Assembly (NCBI GenBank): GCA_023430315.1
Contig: JAEZAW010000004.1
Span: forward strand, 1-18,517
Origin: Pseudomonadota bacterium
GTDB taxonomy: Bacteria > Pseudomonadota > Alphaproteobacteria > Rhizobiales > Hyphomicrobiaceae
Direction of reading: 5' to 3'
Length of the DNA: 18,517 nucleotides
Shown: piece by piece, positions 6,358 through 14,116 of the stretch
Layout of the letters: each line of letters opens with the position of its first letter
Position numbering within the stretch: position 1 is the first letter of the stretch
The notes under the pieces: model-generated
Database searches by the model: none
What the model was told of the DNA's origin: nothing
Seen by the model: only the letters and a program-made list of their open reading frames with translations
Made by a program: the position numbers and the translations under genes

Positions 6358-7358
6358 CCCCAGACCGTGCGGAAGACGCGCAGCCAGTTGAGGCCGAGAA
6401 CCTTACGGATGTCCTCGGCACCAAAGCCGCGTTCGGCAAGGCGTTGCGTGAGCCGTGCGAGCGTTCGTGGCGTCTCGATGCCGGCCGGATAGTAGTAGGG
6501 CGGCGGCGGATACTCCTCGCGCCGCCAGTGGCCGTCCTTGATCCGCTGCTCGTAACGCGCGAGCGCAACGGCATCGCTTTCCACACCGTGTTGTCCTTCA
6601 TAGTAGTCGATGCCGATGCCGACATTGTCGATCGATGTCAGCTCGGCCTTGTAGACGATATCGTCGATGAAACGGTCGAGGGATGGACGCGCCTCGTCAC
6701 CGAGAAAGGCTGGAAAGCCAACCGTCCCGACAATGCCGCCGCTCTGCGCAATGGCGCGGATGAGATCGTCGGGAACATTGCGGCGGTTCGGGTGCACGGC
6801 GAAGGCATTGGCGTGGGAGATGACCACGGGCGCCGACGAAGCCTCGATCGCGTCGAAGGTCGTGCGCGGGCCCGTATGCGCGCAGTCGACGACGAGGCCG
6901 AGGTCATTGAGCCGCTTGATGAAAGAAAGGCCGAAGTGGCTGAGTCCGCTGTCGGTGCGCTCTGCTGCACCATCGCCGATGAGGTTGCGCCGGTTGTAGC
7001 AGAGCTGGACCATGCGCAGGCCGGCTGCGGCAAAGGCATCGAGAAAGTCGAGCTCATCCTCGATGATGGCCGTGCCCTGACAATGCAGGATGAGGCCGAG
7101 CTTGCCCTCGGCCTTGGCGCGTTCGATGTCGGCGGCTGTGCGCACGATCAGCGTATCGTCGCGCTCGCGGACATAGTGGTGCCAGCCGCCGATCTCCCGA
7201 AGCCCACTCTGTGCATTGCCGCTCATGCCGGTGACGGTCGGCGCGATTGCCGTGGCACCGCCTTCACGCCACCAGTCCACATACTGACGTGAGCGCGCGA
7301 GTGGGCATGTCACGTCGATGATGATGGCGTCGCGGTGCAGTCGGAGAGGATCGAGCAT
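6351..7358 (-). CDS. Membrane dipeptidase (peptidase M19) family protein, divergent metal site
   Basis: This 335-residue protein has the TIM-barrel amidohydrolase fold of renal-dipeptidase-like enzymes. The second half is typical: VVDCAHTGPRTT with H161, PVVISHANA with H182, HPNRRNVPDD (189-198), SGGIVGTVGFPAFL (206-219) and NVGIGIDYYEG with D251. In the first half, the usual HxD metal ligands of the DGHND motif are replaced: IIIDVTCPL (12-20) has Thr17 and Pro19. The bridging glutamate (VEGG) is replaced by Gln94 in LHCQGT. I recall a rhizobial subfamily with this pattern, so it is probably not a sequencing error. The ATG has AGGAG about 6 nt upstream. There is no signal peptide, so the protein is cytoplasmic. 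Whether it hydrolyses dipeptides or D-amino-acid amides is unknown. Confidence 0.82.
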   Translation of the reverse strand: MLDPLRLHRDAIIIDVTCPLARSRQYVDWWREGGATAIAPTVTGMSGNAQSGLREIGGWHHYVRERDDTLIVRTAADIERAKAEGKLGLILHCQGTAIIEDELDFLDAFAAAGLRMVQLCYNRRNLIGDGAAERTDSGLSHFGLSFIKRLNDLGLVVDCAHTGPRTTFDAIEASSAPVVISHANAFAVHPNRRNVPDDLIRAIAQSGGIVGTVGFPAFLGDEARPSLDRFIDDIVYKAELTSIDNVGIGIDYYEGQHGVESDAVALARYEQRIKDGHWRREEYPPPPYYYPAGIETPRTLARLTQRLAERGFGAEDIRKVLGLNWLRVFRTVWGS

Positions 7359-7425
7359 GGCGCGCTCCTGGATCGGGCCGCGGTCGAGTATAGAAGCGCC
7401 TGCGGCAATCGACTACGGCGACGCG

Positions 7426-8250
7426 CTACTCCTGGATCATGGCGCGACCCTGCTCGACGTGGATTGCCACGTCGAGGCCCTCCGCGCCGCCGCCGACCCG
7501 CGCGCCACGCACGGCGGCGGCTTCCCGCGCATCACATCCGATCGCGACGCGCACGTGCTGCCCGGTCGTGCAGACGCCATTGGCCGGATCGAAGGCAATC
7601 CAGCCGAGGCGCGGCACGTTGATTTCCGCCCAGGCATGACCGGCTTCCTGATCGATGCGATCGGTCCTGAGGAAGTAGCCGCTGACGTAGCGCGCCGGCA
7701 TACCGAGCGCCCGCGCCGTCGCCAGCAGGATGTGCGTGAAGTCCTGGCAAATACCCTTCTTTGCCTCGAAGGCCTCGCCGGCCGTGGTCTCCGGCTTCGT
7801 CGCGCCGATCACGAACGTCATGGCCTTGTGAATGCCGCGATTGAGCGCGTGCAACGTCGCGAGCGCATCGCCGCCCTGCCCTGCCGATGTCTCACGCGCA
7901 AAGCGCTTGAGCGAGGGCGTGAGCCGCGTCAGTGCCGTCTCGCGCAGGAATAGACGCGCCGGCTGGCGCTCCACTGCACCGCGGATGAAGCCGTTGGTGT
8001 CGCGCGTATCCACCTCGCCCTCGATGGTGATCGTCGCATGCGCGAGCGGCCCGTGCAGAAACACGAGGTGCGTGATGTTACCGTAGGCATCCTCGCTGCG
8101 CTCGAGGCGCGCGTCCGCATCGACGGCAACGCGCCAGCGGCGGACGAACTGCCCTTCGTGGGGACGCGGCGTCATGCGCAGGAGCTGCAGCGCGTCGCTC
8201 GCGGGCTCATCGTAGGTATAGCGCGTCTCGTGCCGGACTTTGATGCGCAT
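7426..8250 (-). CDS. Transglutaminase-like protein of the ATP-grasp/alpha-E operon
   Basis: This 274-residue cytoplasmic protein has the bacterial transglutaminase N-terminal beta domain (MRIKVRHETRYTYDEPASDA, with LLRMTPRPHEGQ) followed by a papain-like transglutaminase core. The catalytic triad is visible: Cys168 in KGICQDFTH, His205 in AGHAWAEI and Asp221 in WIAFDPANG. The tail VRVAIGCDAREAAAVRGARV is the usual end of this subfamily, in which the enzymes are thought to act as peptidases or amidases rather than protein cross-linkers. It starts 12 bp after the stop of the alpha-E gene, so it is the last gene of the operon. The family is tied by genome context to the ATP-grasp and alpha-E proteins; its substrate is not known. 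Confidence 0.92.
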   Translation of the reverse strand: MRIKVRHETRYTYDEPASDALQLLRMTPRPHEGQFVRRWRVAVDADARLERSEDAYGNITHLVFLHGPLAHATITIEGEVDTRDTNGFIRGAVERQPARLFLRETALTRLTPSLKRFARETSAGQGGDALATLHALNRGIHKAMTFVIGATKPETTAGEAFEAKKGICQDFTHILLATARALGMPARYVSGYFLRTDRIDQEAGHAWAEINVPRLGWIAFDPANGVCTTGQHVRVAIGCDAREAAAVRGARVGGGAEGLDVAIHVEQGRAMIQE

Positions 8251-8262
8251 CGCTACAGCCAG

Positions 8263-9207
8263 CTATGAGAGGTACTGCTGGGTGATGGCGGCACCCAGCT
8301 TGTTGTTCTCCTCGATGAACTCGACGAGGAACTCATGCAGACCGGACTGGAAGATCTGATCCATGTTGGCGTTCTGCAGGCGCGCCGTCGTCGAGCGCGC
8401 GATGTGCTGCGCCGGACCCTGGCGGCCATAGGCTTCCGCGATCTGATCGAGATAGTCGTTGAGCTCCAGATAGCAGGAGATGAGTGAGCGCGGCTGCTCG
8501 GGCCTGAGGATGAGGAAGTCCGCGACAAGCCACGGCTTGACGTTCTCGCGGTACACCCAGTGATACGAGGTGAGCGCGTTCACGCTCCGCAAGATCGACG
8601 ACCACTGGAAATAGTCGAGGCCACCGCCGACCGGCTCCTTCTCGGGCAGCAGCACGTGGTACTTCACGTCGAGCAGGCGCGCCATATTGTCGGCCCGCTC
8701 GATGAATGTGCCGAGACGCTGAAACCAGTACTGATCGGAGCGCAACATGGTGCGGTAAGCGGCACCATCGAAGCGCAGCGACATCTGCTGCACGCGCTGC
8801 AGGAACTGCGTAAGCGCCGATTGCGAGATGCCGTCGAACTCGATGCCGCGCATCTCGTTCCAGCCCTCGTTCAGGATCTCCCACATCTCGCTCGTGATCG
8901 CAGTGCGCACGGCGCGCGCGTTCGAGCGCGCAGTCTCGATGCAGGCCTTGATCGAGCTCGAATTGGCCGATGAATCGACGATATAGCGGATCACGTTCTC
9001 GCGTGTCGCACCGTCCGGGTAGAGCGCCTCGAACTCATCCGCGCAGGCAGCCGTCGCGATCGCCGACTCCCACTCGTTGGAGGCCCCCGCATAAGCCGAG
9101 GGGAGCGCGGCGAGGCGCTGCGCCACATGAAGAATGCGCGCCAGATTCTCCGCGCGCTCGGTGTAGCGCGAGAGCCAGTAGAGATTGTCTGCCATTCGCG
9201 AGAGCAT
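8263..9207 (-). CDS. Alpha-E domain protein (DUF403)
   Basis: This 314-residue all-helical protein is an alpha-E (DUF403) family member. It begins MLSRMADNLYWLSRYTERAE, the usual first line of this family, with the repeated glutamate motif YWLSRYTERAEN (10-21) and a second copy-like element FIERADNMARLLD (168-180). The two conserved Arg-Glu-containing helices give the family its name. There is no signal peptide or membrane helix. Its partners in the operon are a circularly permuted ATP-grasp protein (upstream) and a transglutaminase-like protein (downstream), an arrangement conserved in many bacteria; comparative genomics (Aravind and colleagues) proposed a peptide-ligase-type system. The start codon directly follows a palindromic repeat (9208-9285); the only ribosome-binding-like bases, GGGA 6 nt upstream, lie in the repeat arm. 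Confidence 0.92.
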   Translation of the reverse strand: MLSRMADNLYWLSRYTERAENLARILHVAQRLAALPSAYAGASNEWESAIATAACADEFEALYPDGATRENVIRYIVDSSANSSSIKACIETARSNARAVRTAITSEMWEILNEGWNEMRGIEFDGISQSALTQFLQRVQQMSLRFDGAAYRTMLRSDQYWFQRLGTFIERADNMARLLDVKYHVLLPEKEPVGGGLDYFQWSSILRSVNALTSYHWVYRENVKPWLVADFLILRPEQPRSLISCYLELNDYLDQIAEAYGRQGPAQHIARSTTARLQNANMDQIFQSGLHEFLVEFIEENNKLGAAITQQYLS

Positions 9208-9285
9208 CTAGTGTCCCGATTCCGAAGTTCGCCACACCTCGATGCCGATGTCCCGAGCGAACTTCGGAATCAAGGAGGACACTAG
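9208..9285. repeat. Palindromic element, unit 1, abutting the alpha-E start codon
   Basis: The left arm (9208-9232) carries CTAGTGTCC and GATTCCGAAGTTCGC. The right arm (9257-9285) carries GCGAACTTCGGAATC, AAGGA, then GGACACTAG. The arms match over 15 + 9 bp, with one base against five between the blocks. The loop is 24 nt. Confidence 0.8.
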
Positions 9286-9298
9286 AATCATAACCTTG

Positions 9299-9374
9299 CT
9301 CGTGTGATTCAGATCGAGAAATTCGCTCGATACTGTGCAGCGAGGTTTGGCGAATTTCTCGATCATCACACGAG
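9299..9374. repeat. Palindromic element, unit 2, diverged relative of unit 1
   Basis: The left arm (9299-9326) is CTCGTGTGAT, TCA, GATCGAGAAATTCGC. The right arm (9350-9374) is GCGAATTTCTCGATC then ATCACACGAG. The arms match over 10 + 15 bp with a three-base insertion. Its core GCGAATTTCTCGATC agrees with unit 1's GCGAACTTCGGAATC at 11 of 15 positions, and the ends (CTCGTGT against CTAGTGT) also agree, so the two units look related. Only 13 bp separate them. Confidence 0.8.
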
Positions 9375-9376
9375 GC

Positions 9377-10810
9377 TCAGGTCTCCACCACCCAGGTGTC
9401 CTTCGTACCACCACCCTGGGAGGAATTCACGACCAGAGAGCCTTCCTTGAGCGCGACGCGCGTAAGGCCACCGGGAACGCAGCGTACGCCGTCGGCACCG
9501 CAGAGAACATAGGGCCTGAGGTCGACGTGACGTGGCGCAAGGCCGGAATCGACGAAGCACGGCACGGTCGAGAGCGCGAGCGTCGGCTGAGCAATGAAGT
9601 CGTCCGGATGGGCCTTGAGCTTGGCGGCGAAGGCGTCCCGCTCGGCCTTGGTCGCGTGTGGACCGACGAGCATCCCATAGCCGCCCGAGCCGTTGACCTC
9701 CTTGACGACCAGCTCATGGAGCCGCGAAAGGACGTAACGGAGGGCCTCTGGCTCGCGGCAGCGGTGCGTCGGCACATTGGAGAGGATCGGTTTCTCGCCG
9801 AGATAGAATTCAGTGATCTCGGGCATATAGCTGTAGATGGCCTTGTCGTCGCCGACGCCCGTGCCGATAGCGTTGGAGATCGTAACGTTGCCCGCCTTGT
9901 AAGCTGACATGAGGCCGGGAACGCCGAGCATAGAGCTCGGGTTGAACGCGATCGGATCGATGAAATCATCGTCGATGCGCCGGTAGATGACATCGACGCG
10001 GCGCGGTCCCTCGGTCGTGCGCATGTAGACGATGTTGTCGCGCACGAGAAGATCGCGGCCCTCGACAAGCTCCACGCCCATCTTGTCGGCCAGGAAGGAA
10101 TGCTCGTAGTAGGCCGAATTGAACGGCCCCGGCGTCAGCAGCACTACGGTCGGATCGCGCGAGGCCGAGCGTGGCGCCACGGAGCGGAGCGTCTCGAGCA
10201 GCGCATCGGGATAGTTGTCGACGGGCGCCACGCGGAGCGAGCCGAACAGCTCCGGCATGAGCCTCATCATGGCCTCGCGGTTCTCGAGCATGTAGGAGAC
10301 GCCCGAAGGCGTGCGCGCGTTGTCCTCGAGCACATAGAACGTGTCCGCGTCCACGCGGACGATATCGATGCCCGCAATGTGCACGTGAATGCCGCCGGGC
10401 GGCGTGAAGTGGGTCATCTCCGGCTGGAAAGCCGGGTTCTGCAGGATCAGCTCCTCGGGGACGATGCCCGCAGCGACGATCTCGCGGTCGCCGTAGCTGT
10501 CTGCAATGAAGGCATTGAGCGCCTTGACCCGCTGCTCCAGCCCGCGCACGAGCTTCTGCCACTCGGTGGCCGTCAGCACCCGCGGTACGATGTCGAAGGG
10601 AATGAGCCGCTCGGTGCCCTGGTTGTCGCCGTAGACGTTGAAGGTGATGCCGATGCGGCGGAAGAAGTGCTCGGCTTCGAGCTTTCGGTTGACCAGGAGC
10701 TCCCGGGGGGCCTGCTTCAGCCATTCCGAGATGGCCTCGTATCCCGCGCGTACGCCCCCATCAGGTACATTCATCTCGTCGAAGAATGCGGCAGCGGGGG
10801 CAGCAGACAT
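9377..10810 (-). CDS. Circularly permuted ATP-grasp type 2 protein
   Basis: This 477-residue cytoplasmic protein is predicted to be an ATP-dependent carboxylate-amine ligase of the circularly permuted ATP-grasp family. Typical segments are ERLIPFDIVPRVL (67-79), FIADSYGDREIV (101-112), PGGIHVHIAGIDIVR (138-152), the signature LEDNARTPSGVSY (161-173), RRIDDDFIDP (277-286), the ATP-grasp lysine and glycine loop VVKEVNGSGGYGM (368-380), and the C-terminal QGGGTKDTWV (465-474). The start ATG has AAGGAG with 5 nt spacing. It is the first gene of the operon with alpha-E and transglutaminase genes. Members of this family are predicted to form amide bonds in a peptide or tag, but the product is unknown. 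A compound repeat separates it from the next gene. Confidence 0.93.
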   Translation of the reverse strand: MSAAPAAAFFDEMNVPDGGVRAGYEAISEWLKQAPRELLVNRKLEAEHFFRRIGITFNVYGDNQGTERLIPFDIVPRVLTATEWQKLVRGLEQRVKALNAFIADSYGDREIVAAGIVPEELILQNPAFQPEMTHFTPPGGIHVHIAGIDIVRVDADTFYVLEDNARTPSGVSYMLENREAMMRLMPELFGSLRVAPVDNYPDALLETLRSVAPRSASRDPTVVLLTPGPFNSAYYEHSFLADKMGVELVEGRDLLVRDNIVYMRTTEGPRRVDVIYRRIDDDFIDPIAFNPSSMLGVPGLMSAYKAGNVTISNAIGTGVGDDKAIYSYMPEITEFYLGEKPILSNVPTHRCREPEALRYVLSRLHELVVKEVNGSGGYGMLVGPHATKAERDAFAAKLKAHPDDFIAQPTLALSTVPCFVDSGLAPRHVDLRPYVLCGADGVRCVPGGLTRVALKEGSLVVNSSQGGGTKDTWVVET

Positions 10811-10880
10811 GGGCTCTCCTTAGGCGCAAGCTGGGCACAACAGTGGATACTAGAGTCGCCCGTTGCGCAATTGAAGCGTT

Positions 10881-10911
10881 TACTGATCGGGCGTTGCCAA
10901 CTTATCGGGCG
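10881..10911 (+). promoter_or_regulatory. Direct repeat upstream of the small EamA gene
   Basis: ATCGGGCG occurs at 10886-10893 and again at 10904-10911, an 18-bp period. A weak promoter-like pair, TTTACT and TTATCG spaced 17 bp, overlaps it. It lies in the intergenic region between the divergent ATP-grasp and EamA genes and could be an operator; this is only suggestive. Confidence 0.25.
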
Positions 10912-10987
10912 CCTAGCGAGCCTCAGTCGCGGCAGATGCCGCCGAAATGGGCAACCTCTGGGGAGGCGCCTGCAGGAGGAGAAGGGC

Positions 10988-11425
10988 ATGAGAAGCGTGC
11001 TTCAGACTTGGCAGCTCTGGGCGGCACTTTCGGCGGTCTTTGCGGCCTTAACTGCTATATTCGCGAAGGTGGGTGTCGAGAACGTCGGATCGGACTTCGC
11101 GACCTTCATCCGGACGGTCGTTATCCTGCTCGTCGTCGCCGCGCTCCTTCTGGCAACCGGCCAGTGGCAGTCGCCGGCGAGCGTATCGGGCCGCACGTAC
11201 GTCTTTCTCATCCTGTCAGGCATAGCGACGGGGGCGTCGTGGCTCTGCTACTTCCGCGCCTTGAAGCTCGGCGATGCGGCGCGCGTCGCCCCTATCGACA
11301 AGCTGAGCGTGGTGCTGGTCGCCATTTTCGGCGTCGTGCTGCTCGGCGAGAAGCTCTCGGCGCCCAACTGGCTCGGCGTCGCCATGATCGGTGCCGGCGC
11401 CATCCTCGTCGCCTACCAGGCTTGA
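10988..11425 (+). CDS. Small single-domain EamA/DMT-family transporter
   Basis: This 145-residue, very hydrophobic protein corresponds to a single EamA repeat with about five membrane helices: LWAALSAVFAALTAIFAKVG, then FATFIRTVVILLVVAALLLA, a third at YVFLILSGIATGASWLCYF, a fourth after VAPIDKLSVVLVAIFGVVLL, and the final one at WLGVAMIGAGAILVAY. The GEKLSAPNWLG turn is characteristic. Most EamA exporters have two repeats in about 290 residues; single-repeat members of this size form the BAT-type group and are thought to work as dimers. The ATG is preceded by GGAGG 8 nt upstream. An open frame continues far upstream but only as antisense of the ATP-grasp gene. The gene is divergent from that operon and convergent with hutF. 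The substrate is unknown. Confidence 0.85.
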   Translation: MRSVLQTWQLWAALSAVFAALTAIFAKVGVENVGSDFATFIRTVVILLVVAALLLATGQWQSPASVSGRTYVFLILSGIATGASWLCYFRALKLGDAARVAPIDKLSVVLVAIFGVVLLGEKLSAPNWLGVAMIGAGAILVAYQA

Positions 11426-11456
11426 GCGATGTCCCCATAACCCATTGACGGCGCAC

Positions 11457-12821
11457 TCAACTACCCGACAGCAACCGGCGCATGGTCTCCGAATATCGCG
11501 CGCGGATCGCTTCCCTATCGATGTGGCGGCCGTCCTTCACGACCAAACTTCCACCGGCGTAGACCTCGCGGACAGCAGGACCGGAGGCGAAGATCCAGGC
11601 ATCGAGAATCGCATCTCCATCTCGCGCCACAAGCGATGGGTGAGTGTCGTCGAGAACGACGATATCCGCGGTCTTGCCGACCTCGATGGCGCCGGCCTCC
11701 GACGCAAGGGCGCGTGTGCCGCCCTTGATTGCAGTCTCGAAGATCGTGCGACCAGTCGATGTCCCTGACGCGCCCGTCAGGCAGTTGCGCCTCTGGTCGC
11801 GGAGCCGCTGGCTGTACTCCAGAGTGCGCAGTTCCTCATTGGCGGCAATGCGGATGTTGCTGTCCGTGCCCACCGCGAAGTGGCCGCCCGCATTCTGGTA
11901 GGCGACGCCGGCGAAGATGCCATCGCCGAGGCTCGACTCGGTGATCGGGCAAAGGCCGACCGTCGCGCCGGATCGCGCGAGCCGCGCGATCTCGTCCTCC
12001 GTCATGTGGGTGCAGTGGATGAGGCACCATCGGCCGTCGATGCCGGCGTTATCGAGCAGCCATTCCACCGGGCGCGCGCCGGACCACGTGAGGCATTCCT
12101 CGACCTCGGCCATCTGCTCGGCGGCATGAATGTGTACCGGCATATCCGGATAGGCCTGGAGGAGTGCCCGCAGCTCCGGCGCATCGACCGCGCGTAGAGA
12201 ATGCGGGGCAATGCCGATCTTTGCCCCGTCCAAAGAGGCAACGTGACGTCGGCTCGAGGCCATGAGGTCGGCGAAACCGTCGAGGTCTGCGAGAAAGCGG
12301 ATCTGGCCGGGCTTTGCCGGCCGCCCTCCACACCCGCCATGGGCATAGAAGCTCGGCAGCAATGTGAGACCGATGCCGCTGGTCTTGGCCGCTGCGACGA
12401 TGCGAGCGCCTGTTTCCGCGGGATCGGCATAGCGGCGGCCGTCGGGCGCGTTGTGTACGTAGTGGAACTCGCCGACGGTCGTGAAGCCCGCTTCGAGCAT
12501 CTCCGCGTAGGCAAGCGCGGCGACCGCCTCGATATCGTCGGGCGTCATCTCCGCGAGGAAGCGATACATGACCTCGCGCCACGTCCAGAAGCTGTCCTCT
12601 GCCGGGCCGCGTGTCTCCGCGAGACCCGCCATGGCGCGCTGGAAGGCGTGACTGTGCACATTGGGAAGACCGGGCACGGCGACGCCCGAAATACGCTCGG
12701 CACCCGCGGGGGCAGGAACACCATGCGCAATGGTTGAAATCTTGCGGCCGTTCAGCGTGATCAGGACGTCGCGACACCAGCCATCGGAGAGCAGCGCCCT
12801 GCTGAAATGAAGCTCGACCAC
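11457..12821 (-). CDS. hutF: Formimidoylglutamate deiminase (HutF)
   Basis: This amidohydrolase-superfamily enzyme converts N-formimidoyl-L-glutamate to N-formylglutamate and ammonia, the fourth step of the five-step histidine pathway. Counting from the GTG at 12821 the protein has 454 residues. The metal site reads VHSHAFQRAM with H56 and H58, HIHAAEQ with H232 and E235, H269 in LIHCTH, and D320 in VGTDSNI. These numbers coincide with those I remember for the Pseudomonas aeruginosa enzyme, which supports this start over the GTG eleven codons upstream (12854). SPFYAHGG-like LPSFYAHGGCGG and PHSLRAV are also typical. No strong ribosome binding site precedes either GTG. The gene diverges from hutIHU with 89 bp between starts. 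Substrate and role are well established for the family. Confidence 0.94.
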   Translation of the reverse strand: MVELHFSRALLSDGWCRDVLITLNGRKISTIAHGVPAPAGAERISGVAVPGLPNVHSHAFQRAMAGLAETRGPAEDSFWTWREVMYRFLAEMTPDDIEAVAALAYAEMLEAGFTTVGEFHYVHNAPDGRRYADPAETGARIVAAAKTSGIGLTLLPSFYAHGGCGGRPAKPGQIRFLADLDGFADLMASSRRHVASLDGAKIGIAPHSLRAVDAPELRALLQAYPDMPVHIHAAEQMAEVEECLTWSGARPVEWLLDNAGIDGRWCLIHCTHMTEDEIARLARSGATVGLCPITESSLGDGIFAGVAYQNAGGHFAVGTDSNIRIAANEELRTLEYSQRLRDQRRNCLTGASGTSTGRTIFETAIKGGTRALASEAGAIEVGKTADIVVLDDTHPSLVARDGDAILDAWIFASGPAVREVYAGGSLVVKDGRHIDREAIRARYSETMRRLLSGS

Positions 12822-12910
12822 GGCAAAGCCCCGAAGCTGGATTAGACAACTCACATTGGTCAGACTACCGTTTGCCGTCCATAAGAAACTTCAAGTGCGG
12901 AGCAGCGGCC
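12822..12910. promoter_or_regulatory. Divergent hutF / hutI intergenic control region
   Basis: The 89 bp between the two hut starts must hold both promoters. I see no convincing promoter hexamers on either strand. The half-site-like words TTAGAC (12842-12847) and TCAGAC (12860-12865) are spaced 18 bp and could bind a regulator. The classical TGTATATACA-type HutC operator is not visible. Confidence 0.35.
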
Positions 12911-14116
12911 ATGCACGTGGACAGCATTTGGACGGGCGGCAGGATCGCGACGCTCGATCCCGCACTGCCCGGGCTCGGGGTCATCGAGAACGGAGCGATC
13001 GCAGCGAAGGATGGCCGTATCGTCTGGGTGGGCAGCGCCGCGGATGCACGCACACTCGAAGCGCGACAACGCATCGAACTCGACGGACGCTGGGTTACGC
13101 CAGGACTTGTCGATTGTCATACGCACCTCGTGTATGCTGGAAATCGCGCTCATGAATTCGAGCTTCGGCTGGCCGGTGCGAGCTACGAGGAAATCGCGCG
13201 CGCAGGCGGCGGCATTGCCTCAACGGTCAAGGCGACGCGCGCGGCCTCCGAAGCCGACCTCGTGCAGTCAGCGCTGCCACGCCTGGACGCCCTGATCGCC
13301 GAGGGCGTGACCACCATCGAGATCAAGTCCGGCTATGGGCTCGATACGGCGACCGAGACACGCCAACTCCGCGCCGCGCGCGCTCTGGAGAGCCATCGGC
13401 CCATCTCAGTCACGACGACCTTCCTCGGCGCGCACGCTCTCCCTCCCGAAGCGAACGGCAGCAAGGACGCTTACATCGACGCTGTCTGCCGCGAGATGCT
13501 GCCGGCCATTGCCGCTGAGGGCCTCGCCGACGCGGTCGACGCCTTCATGGAAGGTATTGCTTTCAGCGCCGAGCAGACGTCGCGCGTGTTCGATGCTGCC
13601 GTCGCGTTCGGATTGCCAGTAAAGCTCCACGGCGACCAGCTCTCCAATCTCAGCGGTGCCAAGCTCGCCGCGCGGTATGGCGCGCTGTCAGCCGATCACC
13701 TTGAATACGCGGACGAGGAAGGCGCGATCGCCATGGCCAAGTCCAGCACGGTGGCTGTGCTGCTCCCCGGCGCGTACTACTTCATCCGTGAGACGCACAA
13801 GCCGCCCGTCGATCTCTTCCGCAAACATGGCGTGAAGATCGCCATCGCAACCGACAGCAATCCTGGCTCGTCGCCACTGACGTCGCTGCTGCTGACCATG
13901 AATATGGCCGCAACGCTGTTCCGTCTGTCCGTCGACGAGATCATTGCCGCCGTGACGCGCGAAGCTGCGCGGGCGCTTGGACTTCTCGATGAGATCGGCA
14001 CGATCGAGAAAGGCAAGTCCTGCGATCTCGCGGTCTGGGACGTCGAACGCCTCGCCGAGTTGCCCTATCGCATGGGCTTCAACCCGTTGCACGCACGCAT
14101 CTGGAGAGGCAATTGA
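12911..14116 (+). CDS. hutI: Imidazolonepropionase (HutI)
   Basis: This 401-residue amidohydrolase hydrolyses 4-imidazolone-5-propionate to N-formimidoyl-L-glutamate, the third step of histidine degradation. The metal ligands are visible: LVDCHTHLVYAGNRAHEFEL gives H70 and H72, KLHGDQLSN gives H240, ADHLEY gives H263 and ATDSNPGSSP gives D315. The segments YEEIARAGGGIASTV (92-106) and EIKSGYGLD (137-145) are typical. I chose the ATG at 12911, with GGAG 8 nt upstream, over an in-frame TTG 13 codons earlier, because the family begins near this Met. It is the first gene of hutIHU and its TGA stop overlaps the TTG start of hutH, so translation is probably coupled. Confidence 0.96.
   Translation: MHVDSIWTGGRIATLDPALPGLGVIENGAIAAKDGRIVWVGSAADARTLEARQRIELDGRWVTPGLVDCHTHLVYAGNRAHEFELRLAGASYEEIARAGGGIASTVKATRAASEADLVQSALPRLDALIAEGVTTIEIKSGYGLDTATETRQLRAARALESHRPISVTTTFLGAHALPPEANGSKDAYIDAVCREMLPAIAAEGLADAVDAFMEGIAFSAEQTSRVFDAAVAFGLPVKLHGDQLSNLSGAKLAARYGALSADHLEYADEEGAIAMAKSSTVAVLLPGAYYFIRETHKPPVDLFRKHGVKIAIATDSNPGSSPLTSLLLTMNMAATLFRLSVDEIIAAVTREAARALGLLDEIGTIEKGKSCDLAVWDVERLAELPYRMGFNPLHARIWRGN

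Noticed and set aside
10100..11425. 441-codon plus-strand frame that would fuse extra sequence to the small EamA protein
   Set aside because: The first two thirds are antisense to the ATP-grasp gene; the real protein begins at 10988 after a GGAGG site.
12822..12910. HutC-type operator in the divergent hut region
   Set aside because: No TGTATATACA-like palindrome is present; only weak AGAC-containing words at 18-bp spacing, reported as low confidence.
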